NCBI RefSeq assembly: GCF_900114375.1
Contig: NZ_FOSV01000010.1
Span: 1 to 64,000, forward strand
Source of the DNA: Methylorubrum salsuginis
Lineage (GTDB): Bacteria; Pseudomonadota; Alphaproteobacteria; Rhizobiales; Beijerinckiaceae
Length of the DNA: 64,000 nt
Direction of reading: 5' to 3'
This document shows positions 34,688 through 43,223 of this stretch, piece after piece. Both the position numbers and the translations under genes were made by a program. Under the pieces are notes generated by a model, which was not told the DNA's origin, searched no databases, and was given only the letters and a program-made list of their open reading frames with translations. Position 1 is the stretch's first letter. Each line of letters begins with the position of its first letter.

Positions 34688-36106
34688 TCAATTTTTCGCG
34701 GCGGGCAGTGTCAGGGTGACGATCAATCCCGGCGCGTTGTCGCCGAGGCTCAGGCTGCCGCCGTGGAGGCGCGCCACCGCATTGACGAGGCTGAGCCCCA
34801 GTCCGAAGCCGGGCCGGGTGCGGGCGGCGTCGAGGCGCACGAACCGGTCGAGCACGCGGGCCCGCTCGGCTTCCGGTACGCCGGGGCCGTGGTCGGCGAC
34901 CTGAAGGATCACGCTGTCCCCGTCGCGCCGCGCCGCGACCGTGATCGCGGGCGCGCCCCCCGCGCCGTACTTGATGGCGTTGTCGATGAGGTTGGCGAGC
35001 GCCTGACCCACCAGTTCGCGGTTGCCCCGCAGCGGCAGGTTCGGCTCGCGCGTGAAGCCGAGATGCAGGCCGCGCTCCTCGGCCAGCGCTTCGTAGAGTT
35101 CGGCCATCTCGCCCGCGACCTCGCCCGCGTCGAAGTCGATTCCGGTGGTGTCCGGTGCGCTGCCGGCCTCGAGGCGGGCGATGGTCAGGAGCGCGTTGAA
35201 CACCCGGATCAGCCCGTCGCCGTCCTCCACGATTCCCTCGATCGCCGCCCGCAGGTCGTCCGGCGTCTGCGCGGTCCGGAGGGCCTCGTCGGCGCGGTTG
35301 CGCAGGCGGGTGAGCGGGGTCTTGAGGTCGTGGGCGATGTTGTCCGAGACCTCGCGCATGCCGCGCATCAATTCGCCGATGCGCTCCAGCATCAGGTTGA
35401 GGTTCAGGGCGAGGCGGTCCAGCTCGTCGCCGCTGCCCGAGACCTTGAGGCGCCCGTCGAGGTCGCCCGCCATGATGGAGCGGGTGGTCTCGGTCATGTC
35501 GTCCACGCGCTTGAGCACCCGGCTCGCCACGAACCAGCCGCCGACGACGCCGAGCACCAGCACGAGGGCCAGCGACGACCCGAAGGTGTTGCCGATGGCG
35601 TCGCGCAGGCGGTCGCGTTCCTCGGTGTCGCGGCCGACCAGCAGGCGAAAGCCCCCGGCGAGCGTGTAGACCCGCATGATCGCCCGGTGCTCGGCTTGGT
35701 CGGATTCCGAGCCGCGACCGTAGGGCCCCTCGTACTGGCCGGGCGAGGAGAGCACGCCGACGGGCACGCGGCTGACATTGCCGACGATGTGCTCGCCGGC
35801 CGGCGTAGTGACGAGATAGAGCGAGGCGCCGGGCTCCTTGGCGCGGCGCTCCACCACGGCGATGAGGCGGCGCAGGCCCCCGGCGGTGTACTGCTCCGAC
35901 AGCCCGTTGATCTCGGCCTCGATGGTCGAGACGATCTGATCGTCGAGCACGCGCCGGGCGTTCCAGGCGACGTAGCCGAGGCCGCCGCTCGCCAGCAGCG
36001 CGAACAGCACGAGATAGGCGAGCGACAGCTTGAACGCCGTCGTCCGGAAGACCTTTTGGAGCCGCGCGAGGGGGCCCTCGCGCGCCGGTTCGGCGGGAGC
36101 CGTCAC
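34688..36106 (-). CDS. sensor histidine kinase
   Basis: A 472-residue membrane histidine kinase of the OmpR-partner class. Helix 1 (FKLSLAYLVLFALLASGGLG) and helix 2 (GSSLALVLVLGVVGGWFVAS) flank a periplasmic region of about 130 residues. HAMP follows (TRSIMAGDLDGRLKVSGSGD). The H-box is DNIAHDLKTPLTRLRNRADE (His about residue 257), and the ATPase has LIDNAIKYG, HGPGVPE and GFGLGLSLVNAVARLHGG. Its start overlaps the regulator stop (36103-36106), giving an operon. The signal is unknown. Confidence 0.95.
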   Translation of the reverse strand: MTAPAEPAREGPLARLQKVFRTTAFKLSLAYLVLFALLASGGLGYVAWNARRVLDDQIVSTIEAEINGLSEQYTAGGLRRLIAVVERRAKEPGASLYLVTTPAGEHIVGNVSRVPVGVLSSPGQYEGPYGRGSESDQAEHRAIMRVYTLAGGFRLLVGRDTEERDRLRDAIGNTFGSSLALVLVLGVVGGWFVASRVLKRVDDMTETTRSIMAGDLDGRLKVSGSGDELDRLALNLNLMLERIGELMRGMREVSDNIAHDLKTPLTRLRNRADEALRTAQTPDDLRAAIEGIVEDGDGLIRVFNALLTIARLEAGSAPDTTGIDFDAGEVAGEMAELYEALAEERGLHLGFTREPNLPLRGNRELVGQALANLIDNAIKYGAGGAPAITVAARRDGDSVILQVADHGPGVPEAERARVLDRFVRLDAARTRPGFGLGLSLVNAVARLHGGSLSLGDNAPGLIVTLTLPAAKN

Positions 36107-36792
36107 GGCTCCTCCGTCCGCACCACGTAGCCCGCGCCGCGCACGGTGTGGATCATCGGCCGCTCGAACCCGCGGTCGATCTTGCCCCGCAATCGGGAGA
36201 CGTGAACATCGATCACGTTCGTCTGCGGGTCGAAATGATAGTCCCAGACGTTTTCGAGCAGCATCGTCCGGGTCACGACCTGGCCGGCATGGCGCATCAG
36301 GTATTCGAGCAGGCGGAACTCGCGGGGTTGGAGCGGGATCTCGCGGCCCGCGCGGCTGACCCGGTGGGACAGCCGGTCGAGTTCGAGGTCGCCGACCCGG
36401 TAGGCGGTGGGCTCGGCCGCCCCCGCGGGACCGGCTTGGCGCCGCGCCAGCACCTCGGTGCGGGCGAGCAACTCCGAGAAGGCATAGGGTTTCGGGAGGT
36501 AGTCGTCGCCCCCGGCACGAAGGCCCTTCACCCGATCATCGACTTGGCCCAAGGCGGAGAGAATCAGCACCGGCGTGGCGATGGCCTGCTCGCGCAGCGA
36601 CCGCACCAGGGACAGCCCGTCGAGCTTGGGCAGCATCCGGTCGACGATGAGCACGTCGTAGGCGCCCTCGCGGGCGAGCGCGTAGCCGTCGAGGCCGTCG
36701 CCCGCGTGATCGACGCTGTGGCCGGCCTCGCGAAAGGCCTTGGTGAGGTAGGCGGCGGCCTCGCGGTCGTCCTCGATGATGAGCAGGCGCAT
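36103..36792 (-). CDS. OmpR-type response regulator
   Basis: A 229-residue regulator with a receiver domain (LLIIEDDREA; phospho-acceptor D51 in VLIVDRMLPK; Lys in YLPKPYAFSEL) and a winged-helix DNA-binding domain ending VIDVHVSRLRGKIDRGF. It is encoded directly upstream of the histidine kinase, with a 4-nt overlap. The ATG at 36792 (MRLLIIEDD) is the natural start. Repeat copy C lies just upstream and separates it from the OsmC gene. Confidence 0.95.
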   Translation of the reverse strand: MRLLIIEDDREAAAYLTKAFREAGHSVDHAGDGLDGYALAREGAYDVLIVDRMLPKLDGLSLVRSLREQAIATPVLILSALGQVDDRVKGLRAGGDDYLPKPYAFSELLARTEVLARRQAGPAGAAEPTAYRVGDLELDRLSHRVSRAGREIPLQPREFRLLEYLMRHAGQVVTRTMLLENVWDYHFDPQTNVIDVHVSRLRGKIDRGFERPMIHTVRGAGYVVRTEEP

Positions 36793-36810
36793 GGGGCTTC
36801 GGTCGATGAT

Positions 36811-36911
36811 GGGCGCCGAACCCGACCGGGGGTCGAGTTCGGGGCGTCCGGCGGACGCCCGCCGCCGCGCAGTCGCGCGGGCGTAAGGCAACGGATACTC
36901 AGTCCGTCGCC
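36811..36911. repeat. composite hairpin repeat, copy C (diverged)
   Basis: It shares the core GGGGCGTCCGGCGGACGCCC and GCCGCCGCGC with copies A and B. The first hairpin is GAACCCGACCGGGGGTCGAGTTC. The last hairpin differs and pairs GGCAACGGA with TCCGTCGCC. The core is kept while the flanking hairpins vary, as expected for a modular repeat. It lies in the 140-nt space upstream of the response regulator. Confidence 0.65.
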
Positions 36912-36932
36912 TTCCGATGTAAGGTGACGCGC

Positions 36933-37442
36933 TCAGGAGCGGGAGGCGCCGACCGTCAACTCGGGCTTGTGATTGAGGGTCTGGAACACGACGCAATAGC
37001 GCTCGGTCAGCTTGAGGAGCTGGTCGAGCTTCTCCTGCGGGGCGTCGGTGTCGAGGTCGAACTTCAGGCGGATCGCCCGGAAGCCGACCGGGGCCTCCTT
37101 GTCGACGCCGAGTGTGCCGCGGAAATCGAGGTCGCCCTCGGCGCTGACGGTGCCGGCCTTGATCGGGATTTCGAGCGCGGTGGCCACCGCCTTCACGGTC
37201 ACGCCTGCGCAGGCCACGAGCGCTTCGAGCAGCATGTCGCCCGAGCAGAGTTCCGCGCCCGAGCCGCCGGTCGCCGGATGCAGGCCCGCCACCGCCAGGG
37301 CGCGGCCGGTCTCGACCTTGCAGGCGATGTTGGCGTCGTCCAGCGCGCCCCTGGCCTTGAGGGTGATGACGGCGGAATCCGGGTTCTCGCGGTACTGGCC
37401 CTTCAGCGGGGCCTGGAGTGCGCGCAGGGCGTTGGCGTCCAT
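36933..37442 (-). CDS. OsmC-family peroxidase-like protein
   Basis: A 169-residue OsmC/Ohr-fold protein. The redox cysteines are C78 (LLEALVACAGVTVKA) and a second Cys in LTERYCVVFQTL (about 149), with a third at C66 (ELCSGDMLLEA). Thiol peroxidase activity on organic hydroperoxides is the known family role. It also resembles OsmC proteins that have HPATGGSGAEL before the active helix. Single gene, leftward. The ATG at 37442. Confidence 0.92.
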   Translation of the reverse strand: MDANALRALQAPLKGQYRENPDSAVITLKARGALDDANIACKVETGRALAVAGLHPATGGSGAELCSGDMLLEALVACAGVTVKAVATALEIPIKAGTVSAEGDLDFRGTLGVDKEAPVGFRAIRLKFDLDTDAPQEKLDQLLKLTERYCVVFQTLNHKPELTVGASRS

Positions 37443-37506
37443 GGGGCTTTTCCTCTTGGTATTCTTGATGCGAGGGGCTTAGCGGCTTTCGCGCGGACGC
37501 GACAGG

Positions 37507-38286
37507 TCAGAACGAGGAGCCGCCGGCCAGTTCCGGCGTGCGCGCGGCGTCGCGCGGGCGCAGCGAGCGGTCGAGCGCCCCTAGAATGGCCCGCGTGGCG
37601 GCCTCGCTCGTGGGCGCGGACGGCTCGCGGGGGCGGGCGAGATCGAGGGCGACGCTCTCGTCGAGGCGGCCGGGCTTGGGCCGCATCACGATGGCCCGGT
37701 CCGCGAGCGCCACCGCCTCGCCGACATCGTGGGTGACGATCAGCACCGTCGGACGCACCTCCTCCCACAGGGCGAGCAGGTGGCGGTGGAGATCCTTGCG
37801 GGTGAAGGCGTCGAGCGCCGAGAACGGCTCGTCGAGGAGCAGCACCCGCGGGTTGGCCACGAAGGCGCGGGCGATCGAGACCCTCTGCTGCTGCCCGCCG
37901 GACAATTCCCGCGGCCAGCGCCCGGCATGCTCGGCGAGCCCGACCCGCTCCAGGGCGTGGGCCACGCGCTCGGCCCGCGCGCGCCGGGGCAACTCACCGA
38001 GCCCGAAGCCGACATTGCCGGCCACATCGAGCCAGGGCAGCAGCCGCGGCTCCTGAAACACCAGCCCGACCCCGGGATGGGGTCCGGTGATCGGCTCGCC
38101 GTCGAGGGCGATGGCGCCGGCGCTCGGCCGGTCGAGCCCGGCGATGAGGCGCAGCAACGTGGTCTTGCCGCAGCCCGAGCCGCCGATCAGCGCGACGATC
38201 TCGGCATTCGGCACGGAAAGATCGATGGCGTCGAGGGCGCGGGTGCCGTCGGCATAGGTCTTGGACAGGCTCTGGAGGCTCAGCAT
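37507..38286 (-). CDS. nitrate/sulfonate/taurine-type ABC transporter ATPase
   Basis: A 259-residue ATPase of the SsuB/TauB class. Walker A is LIGGSGCGKTTLLRL (about residue 40), the Q-loop is VFQEPRLLPWLDV, the signature is LSGGQQQRVSIARAF, Walker B is VLLLDEPFSALDAF, and the H-loop is VTHDVGEAVALADR. The matching permease and substrate-binding genes are at 40544-43058 on the same strand, with a chemoreceptor gene on the opposite strand in between, so a separate promoter is needed here. The ATG at 38286 is used. Confidence 0.92.
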   Translation of the reverse strand: MLSLQSLSKTYADGTRALDAIDLSVPNAEIVALIGGSGCGKTTLLRLIAGLDRPSAGAIALDGEPITGPHPGVGLVFQEPRLLPWLDVAGNVGFGLGELPRRARAERVAHALERVGLAEHAGRWPRELSGGQQQRVSIARAFVANPRVLLLDEPFSALDAFTRKDLHRHLLALWEEVRPTVLIVTHDVGEAVALADRAIVMRPKPGRLDESVALDLARPREPSAPTSEAATRAILGALDRSLRPRDAARTPELAGGSSF

Positions 38287-38488
38287 GGCCGGAGGACGAT
38301 GCACGGGAGGCCGCCGGGAGCAAGGCCGCCGTTGCGATGCGGTCTCCGGCCCGACCGATCATCTCTGCCGGGGCCGATCACATCCGCCGTGATCCGCCTT
38401 AGCGTATCGGCTTCTTAACGGCCCGTTATGCCGGGCGTGACTATCGAAAGCTTAACCAAGGTTCTTCGACTAGGACGGTTCGCCTGAC

Positions 38489-40486
38489 ATGACGCTCGGT
38501 CTTCGCCATCGTCTCTACGCTGGGTTCGGCAGCCTCATGCTGATGGGAGCCGTACTGGGCGGGTTTTCGTATCACGGGCTCGGCCGGGTGGTGGATCAAT
38601 ACGAGGCCCGCGGACGGATCGAGGAGAACACCCGCAAGCTGTTCACCGTGAACGGGCTGGCCGACCGCTTCATCGGAGAGGCTCTCGACTTCCGGGCCGA
38701 TCCGAAGCCCGAGACGCTCCAAGCCATGGAGAAGACCCGCGCCGGACTCGTGACGCTCAGCCGCGAGGCGGCGGCCAATACGAACAACGAGGAACGACGC
38801 AAGCTCTACGGCCAGATCACCGGGCTGGCCGAGGAGATGAAGGGCGACCTCGACCGTCTCGGCCGCAGCGGCATCACCATCGCGGAGACCCGGGCTCGGC
38901 TGTTCAGTGGCGGCGACGAGCTGACGAAGCTCACCAGCGACCTCGTGCGCGAGGTGCGCCTGGATGGCAGCCAGTCTCAGCTCTCCCAGGTGCAGTCCGC
39001 GGAGGCCGCCGTGCTGCTGGTGCGGGTGGCCAACTGGCGCTTCCTCGCCACCCTCGATCCGAAGGGCCCGAAGACCTTCGCGGACAACGTCGTCAAGGCG
39101 CAGGCGGCCATGAAGGTCTTGCGCAGCTCGGACACGGACGGCCAGTTCACCGCGACGCAGAAGGCGGCCGAGGGGGCGCTCGCCGCCTACGACAGCGCGT
39201 TCCGGGCCGCCGCCGCCGCGATCGAGGAAGGCCGCGTGGCGTTCGCCGACGGCGTCAAGCCGAAGGCCGACCGGATCAAGGCGGTCGGCCTCCAGGCGCG
39301 CGGCATCGCCGAGGCCCAGATGGCCGCGATCTTCGCGGAGACGCAGGCGAGCGTCGACACCGCCGAGACGGTCCAGCTCGGCTTGATCGCCCTGGTGCTG
39401 GCGCTGGGCGCCGGCCTCGCCGTCCTCGTCGCCCGCAGCATCGTGCGCCCGCTCTCGGGCATGACGGCGGCGATGAACCGGCTCGCCGCGGGGGAGACCC
39501 AGATCGCGGTGCCGGGCCGCGGCGGCGCCGACGAGATCGGCGAGATGGCCCGCGCGGTCGAGGTGTTCCGTCAGAACGCGCTGGCCCGGATCGAACTGGA
39601 GGCGCTCCAGGTCGACGAGCAATCGGCCCGCCAGCGCCGGGCCGACCGCGTCGATGCCCTGGTCCAGGGATTCCAGCGCTCGATCAGCGGCTCCCTCGAC
39701 ATCGTCACCGCGGCGGCGACCGAACTCGACGCCACCGCCCGTTCGATGACGAGCGTCGCCGACGCCACCCGCCATCAAGCCGACGCGTCGAGCGGCGCGG
39801 CGGGCGAGACCGCGGGCAACGTCCAGATGGTCGCCGCCGCCGCCGAGGAGATGGTCGCCTCCCTGCAGGAGATCGAGCGGCAGGTGCTGCGCTCCAGCGC
39901 GGTGGCCGAAGGCGCCCGTCACGAGGCGCAGGCGACGGATGCGGCGATGACGCAGCTCGATGCGGCGGCGAGCCGCATCGGCGATGCCGTGACCCTGATC
40001 TCCGGCATCGCCGCGCAGACCAATCTGCTCGCCCTCAACGCCACGATCGAGGCGGCCCGCGCGGGCGACGCCGGCCGCGGCTTCGCGGTGGTGGCCTCCG
40101 AGGTGAAGGAACTCGCCGGCCAGACCGCGCGGGCGACCGACGAGATTTCCGGGCAGATCGCGGCGATCCAGTCCGCCACCGGCAAGGCGGCGGCGGCGAT
40201 GCGGCAGATCGGCGGCACCATCGCCTCGATCAACGAGATCGCGGGGGTGATCAGCGCCACGGTGGCCGAGCAGACGACCGCGACCCACGAGATCTCGCGC
40301 AGCGCCGCCGACGCCGCCCGCGGCACCCAGGACTTGAGCGCGAATATCGGGCGGGTGCGCACCTCCTCGGCCCAGACCGGAGACGCCGCCTCCCAGGTGC
40401 TCTCGGCGGCGGCCGATCTGTCGATGCAGTCCCTAAGCGTGAAGCGCGAGGTCGACGGCTTCCTCGAAGCGATCCGGGCGGCGTAG
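38489..40486 (+). CDS. methyl-accepting chemotaxis protein with HAMP and periplasmic helix-bundle sensor
   Basis: A 665-residue chemoreceptor. TM1 is [20 protein letters not shown]. The periplasmic region of about 260 residues is rich in helices, of the HBM/4-helix-bundle type. TM2 is [24 protein letters not shown] follows ([20 protein letters not shown]), and then the signalling domain with tip [20 protein letters not shown]. It is transcribed against and between the pieces of an ABC transporter, which hints that it may report on the same nutrient; this is inference. A terminator follows its stop by 30 nt. Confidence 0.93.
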   Translation: MTLGLRHRLYAGFGSLMLMGAVLGGFSYHGLGRVVDQYEARGRIEENTRKLFTVNGLADRFIGEALDFRADPKPETLQAMEKTRAGLVTLSREAAANTNNEERRKLYGQITGLAEEMKGDLDRLGRSGITIAETRARLFSGGDELTKLTSDLVREVRLDGSQSQLSQVQSAEAAVLLVRVANWRFLATLDPKGPKTFADNVVKAQAAMKVLRSSDTDGQFTATQKAAEGALAAYDSAFRAAAAAIEEGRVAFADGVKPKADRIKAVGLQARGIAEAQMAAIFAETQASVDTAETVQLGLIALVLALGAGLAVLVARSIVRPLSGMTAAMNRLAAGETQIAVPGRGGADEIGEMARAVEVFRQNALARIELEALQVDEQSARQRRADRVDALVQGFQRSISGSLDIVTAAATELDATARSMTSVADATRHQADASSGAAGETAGNVQMVAAAAEEMVASLQEIERQVLRSSAVAEGARHEAQATDAAMTQLDAAASRIGDAVTLISGIAAQTNLLALNATIEAARAGDAGRGFAVVASEVKELAGQTARATDEISGQIAAIQSATGKAAAAMRQIGGTIASINEIAGVISATVAEQTTATHEISRSAADAARGTQDLSANIGRVRTSSAQTGDAASQVLSAAADLSMQSLSVKREVDGFLEAIRAA

Positions 40487-40515
40487 GCCGCGCCCTCTCG
40501 TCCTCATCGACAACA

Positions 40516-40541
40516 CCCCCGGTCATCGGCCGGGGGTTTTT
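40516..40541 (+). terminator. factor-independent terminator of the chemoreceptor gene
   Basis: CCCCCGG-TCATCGG-CCGGGGG followed by TTTTT, 30 nt after the stop of the chemoreceptor gene and 3 nt before the permease stop codon on the other strand. The T-run is on the plus strand only, so it stops mainly rightward transcription. Confidence 0.85.
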
Positions 40542-40543
40542 CG

Positions 40544-41380
40544 TTACAGGCTGTCGCGCGCGGTGTCCTGCCAGCGCACCAGAGGGTTCGTCAGCGCCAC
40601 CAGAGCCGTGTCGGCGAGCTTGCCGACGACGGCGAAGCTGATGATCGCCGCCAGGATCTGGTCGGGCTTGCTGAATTGCTGGCCGTCGACCAGCAGGTAG
40701 CCAAGCCCCTCGGAGGCGCCCATCAATTCGGCCGCGACCACGAACAGGAAGCCGAGGCCGAGCCCGGTGCGCAGCGCCGTCAGCGTCGCGGGGAGCACGG
40801 CGGGGAGCAGGATGCGCCGGGCGAGCGCGAGGCGCGACAGGCGGAAGATGCGCCCGACCTCGACGAGCTTGCGATCGACCGAGGCGATGGCCCCCGCCAC
40901 GCCGACATAGACCGGGAAGAACACGCCCACCGCGATCAGCGCCACCTTCGGCGTCTCGAGGATGCCGAACCACAGGATGAACAGCGGCACCCAGGCGAGC
41001 GAGGGCACGGCGCGGAGCGCCTGGAGGCTCGGATCGATGAGCCAGCGCAAGGGGGGCAGGGTCGCGGTCAGCGCGCCGACGAGGATGCCGGTGCCGGCCC
41101 CGAAGGCGAAGCCGAGCCCGACGCGGATCAGCGTCGCCTCGACATGCATCCACAGCTCGCCGGACGCCGCGAGCGACCAGAGCGCGGCCCCGATCCGGCT
41201 CGGCGGCGGCAACAGGCGCCCCGTCGCGAGGCCGCTCGCCACCGCGATCTCCCAGGCGCCGGCCAGCACGAGCGGCAGGAGCAGCCCGAGCACGGCCCGC
41301 CCTCCCCCGCCCAGCCAAGCGGAGCGTCGCGGCGCCGCGACGGGCGCGGCGATGTCGGATGTGATGGCGGGGCCGCTCAT
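40544..41380 (-). CDS. ABC transporter permease (SsuC/TauC class)
   Basis: A 278-residue inner-membrane permease with about six helices. GLLLPLVLAGAWEIAVASGL is the first helix. The EAA loop reads EVGRIFRLSRLALARRILLP. It continues LTALRTGLGLGFLFVVAAEL and ends LVRWQDTARDSL. The architecture matches sulfonate/taurine/nitrate uptake permeases. The ATG at 41380 (MSGPAITSD) is used. It lies 66 nt downstream of the LysE-type gene. Confidence 0.92.
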   Translation of the reverse strand: MSGPAITSDIAAPVAAPRRSAWLGGGGRAVLGLLLPLVLAGAWEIAVASGLATGRLLPPPSRIGAALWSLAASGELWMHVEATLIRVGLGFAFGAGTGILVGALTATLPPLRWLIDPSLQALRAVPSLAWVPLFILWFGILETPKVALIAVGVFFPVYVGVAGAIASVDRKLVEVGRIFRLSRLALARRILLPAVLPATLTALRTGLGLGFLFVVAAELMGASEGLGYLLVDGQQFSKPDQILAAIISFAVVGKLADTALVALTNPLVRWQDTARDSL

Positions 41381-41446
41381 GCGAGTCTGTCGGGAGGAAC
41401 GGGCATCCGGGCGGGCTATCATACCCGAGGCGAGCGGCGAAACGGC

Positions 41447-42079
41447 TCAGCGCCGGGCGTCGGTCGCCATCCGGAGCGCCAACCCGGCGAGCACCGTCCC
41501 CATCAGCCAGCGCTGCGCCAGGAGCCAGAGCGGACGCCCGGTGAGGAAGGCCGCGACCGAGCCCGCCGCCAGCACGATTCCCATGTTCACCGCGAGGCTC
41601 ACCGCGATCTGCACGAGGCCGAGCGTGAGGGACTGCGCCAGCACCCCGCCCCGCTCCGGATCGATGAATTGCGGCAGCAGCGACAGATACATCACCGCGA
41701 CTTTCGGATTGAGCAGGTTCGTCAGCAGGCCCATCGCGAACAGCCGGCCCGGCCCGTCGGGCGCGAGCCGGCGCGGGGCGAAGGGCGTGGTGCCGCCCGG
41801 CCGCACGGCCTGCCACGCGAGGAACAAGAGGTAGGCCGCGCCCGCGAGCCGCAGCGCATCGTAGGCCAAGGGCACGGCCACGAGGAGCGCGGTGAGGCCG
41901 AGCGCCGCGCAAAGCAGATAGACGAGGAAGCCCGCGGCGACGCCGAGCAGGGACACCAACCCGGCCGCCCGGCCCTGCACCAGGGTGCGGGACAAGAGGT
42001 AGACCATGTTCGGGCCCGGCGTCAGCACCATCCCGAGCGCGATCAGGGCGAAGGCGATCAGGTGGCCGGCGTCGGGCAT
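41447..42079 (-). CDS. LysE/RhtB-family amino-acid exporter
   Basis: A 210-residue protein with six membrane helices. The signature ALGMVLTPGPNMVYLLSRTL at residues about 13-32 is that of the LysE/RhtB exporters, and FAMGLLTNLLNPKVAVMYL is the second conserved region. It is set between the substrate-binding gene (stop to start gap 4 nt) and the permease gene, on the same strand, so it is probably co-transcribed. Why an exporter interrupts an uptake operon is not evident; it may export a product of the imported compound. Confidence 0.9.
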   Translation of the reverse strand: MPDAGHLIAFALIALGMVLTPGPNMVYLLSRTLVQGRAAGLVSLLGVAAGFLVYLLCAALGLTALLVAVPLAYDALRLAGAAYLLFLAWQAVRPGGTTPFAPRRLAPDGPGRLFAMGLLTNLLNPKVAVMYLSLLPQFIDPERGGVLAQSLTLGLVQIAVSLAVNMGIVLAAGSVAAFLTGRPLWLLAQRWLMGTVLAGLALRMATDARR

Positions 42080-42083
42080 GGCG

Positions 42084-43058
42084 TCAGCGCCCCGGCGCGG
42101 GGTTGAATTGCGGGTCGATCAGCCCGTCCACCGCCGCCGCGACGTCGGTGCCCGCCGGGATCACGCCGGCCTGCTGCAGGGCCACGCCCGCCGCCTTGAT
42201 GCTCTCGGCCTGGGCCGGGCCGACCGCCGGCTGGCTCAGGTCCGTGCGCTCGATCTGCTTGGCGATGACGGCATCGGGCAGCTTCGTCGCGGCGACGAGC
42301 GCGCTCTTGAGCGCGTCCGGATTGGCGATGGCGTAGGTGCGGGCCTGTTCGTAGGCGGCGATCACCGTCTTCACCAGATCGGGGTGGTTCTTCAAGAAGT
42401 CCTCGCGCACGTCGAGGACGCCCCAGGTGTTGGCCGCCGCGTCGCGGTGGAACAGCACCGCGCCGCCCTCGATCTCCGAGGCCGCCATCATCGGGTCGAG
42501 GCCGGCCCAGGCATCGACATCGCCGCGCTCAAGCGCGGTGCGCCCGTCGGCGTGCTGGAGCAGGACGAGCTTGGCGTCCTTCTCAGTCAGGCCCGCGCCC
42601 TGGAGCGCACGGATCAGGAAGATGTGCGGATCGGTGCCGCGGGTCACCGCCACGCGCTTGCCCTTGAGGTCGGCGGGCTTGGAAATCCCCGTGTCCTTGC
42701 GGGTGACGAGAGCGGTCCATTCCGGTCGCGAGAAGGCGTAGACGATCTTGATCGGGTTGCCGTTGATGCGCGCGAGCAGCGCGGCGGCCCCCGCCGAGGA
42801 GCCGAAATCGATGGCGCCGCCATTCAGGAATTCGAGCGCCTTGTTGGAGCCGAGGGACTGGGTCCAGCGCACCTTGATGCCGCGGGGCTTCAAAGCCTCC
42901 TCGAGAAAGCCCTTCTCCTTCAGGACGAGGCTGACCGGATTGTAGGTCGCCCAGTCGAGCCGGATCTCCGCCGGGTCCGTCGCCCGGGCCGCCGGTGCGG
43001 CCAAGGTCATCCCGAGGGCGCCGGCGAGCGCGGACAGAAGGGTGCGGCGGTGCAGCAT
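42084..43058 (-). CDS. aliphatic sulfonate-type ABC transporter substrate-binding protein
   Basis: A 324-residue periplasmic binding protein of the SsuA class. It has a signal sequence (RTLLSALAGALGMTLAAPAA). It continues EIRLDWATYNPVSLVLKEKG, ALEFLNGGAIDFGSSAGAAAL and VAVTRGTDPHIFLIRALQGA, all typical of SsuA/TauA-like folds. AWAGLDPMMAASEIEGGAVL follows. It starts at ATG 43058 and is divergent from glnD across 165 nt. The ligand (sulfonate, sulfate ester or similar) is inferred from the family. First gene of the leftward transport operon. Confidence 0.92.
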   Translation of the reverse strand: MLHRRTLLSALAGALGMTLAAPAARATDPAEIRLDWATYNPVSLVLKEKGFLEEALKPRGIKVRWTQSLGSNKALEFLNGGAIDFGSSAGAAALLARINGNPIKIVYAFSRPEWTALVTRKDTGISKPADLKGKRVAVTRGTDPHIFLIRALQGAGLTEKDAKLVLLQHADGRTALERGDVDAWAGLDPMMAASEIEGGAVLFHRDAAANTWGVLDVREDFLKNHPDLVKTVIAAYEQARTYAIANPDALKSALVAATKLPDAVIAKQIERTDLSQPAVGPAQAESIKAAGVALQQAGVIPAGTDVAAAVDGLIDPQFNPAPGR

Positions 43059-43223
43059 GCGGCTCTCTCCCTGACGGTCAGGCGCGGTTTCTGCAGGCGC
43101 CTCGAGAGGAAGGGCTAAAGCAGCGGCGTTCGTTTCGTCAAACGAAAATTCGCGAAACAGAACGCCGCGGTTGCGCACAACCCGCCGCTGCCGAACCTCG
43201 CGTAACATGCTAACGGAACGGCC

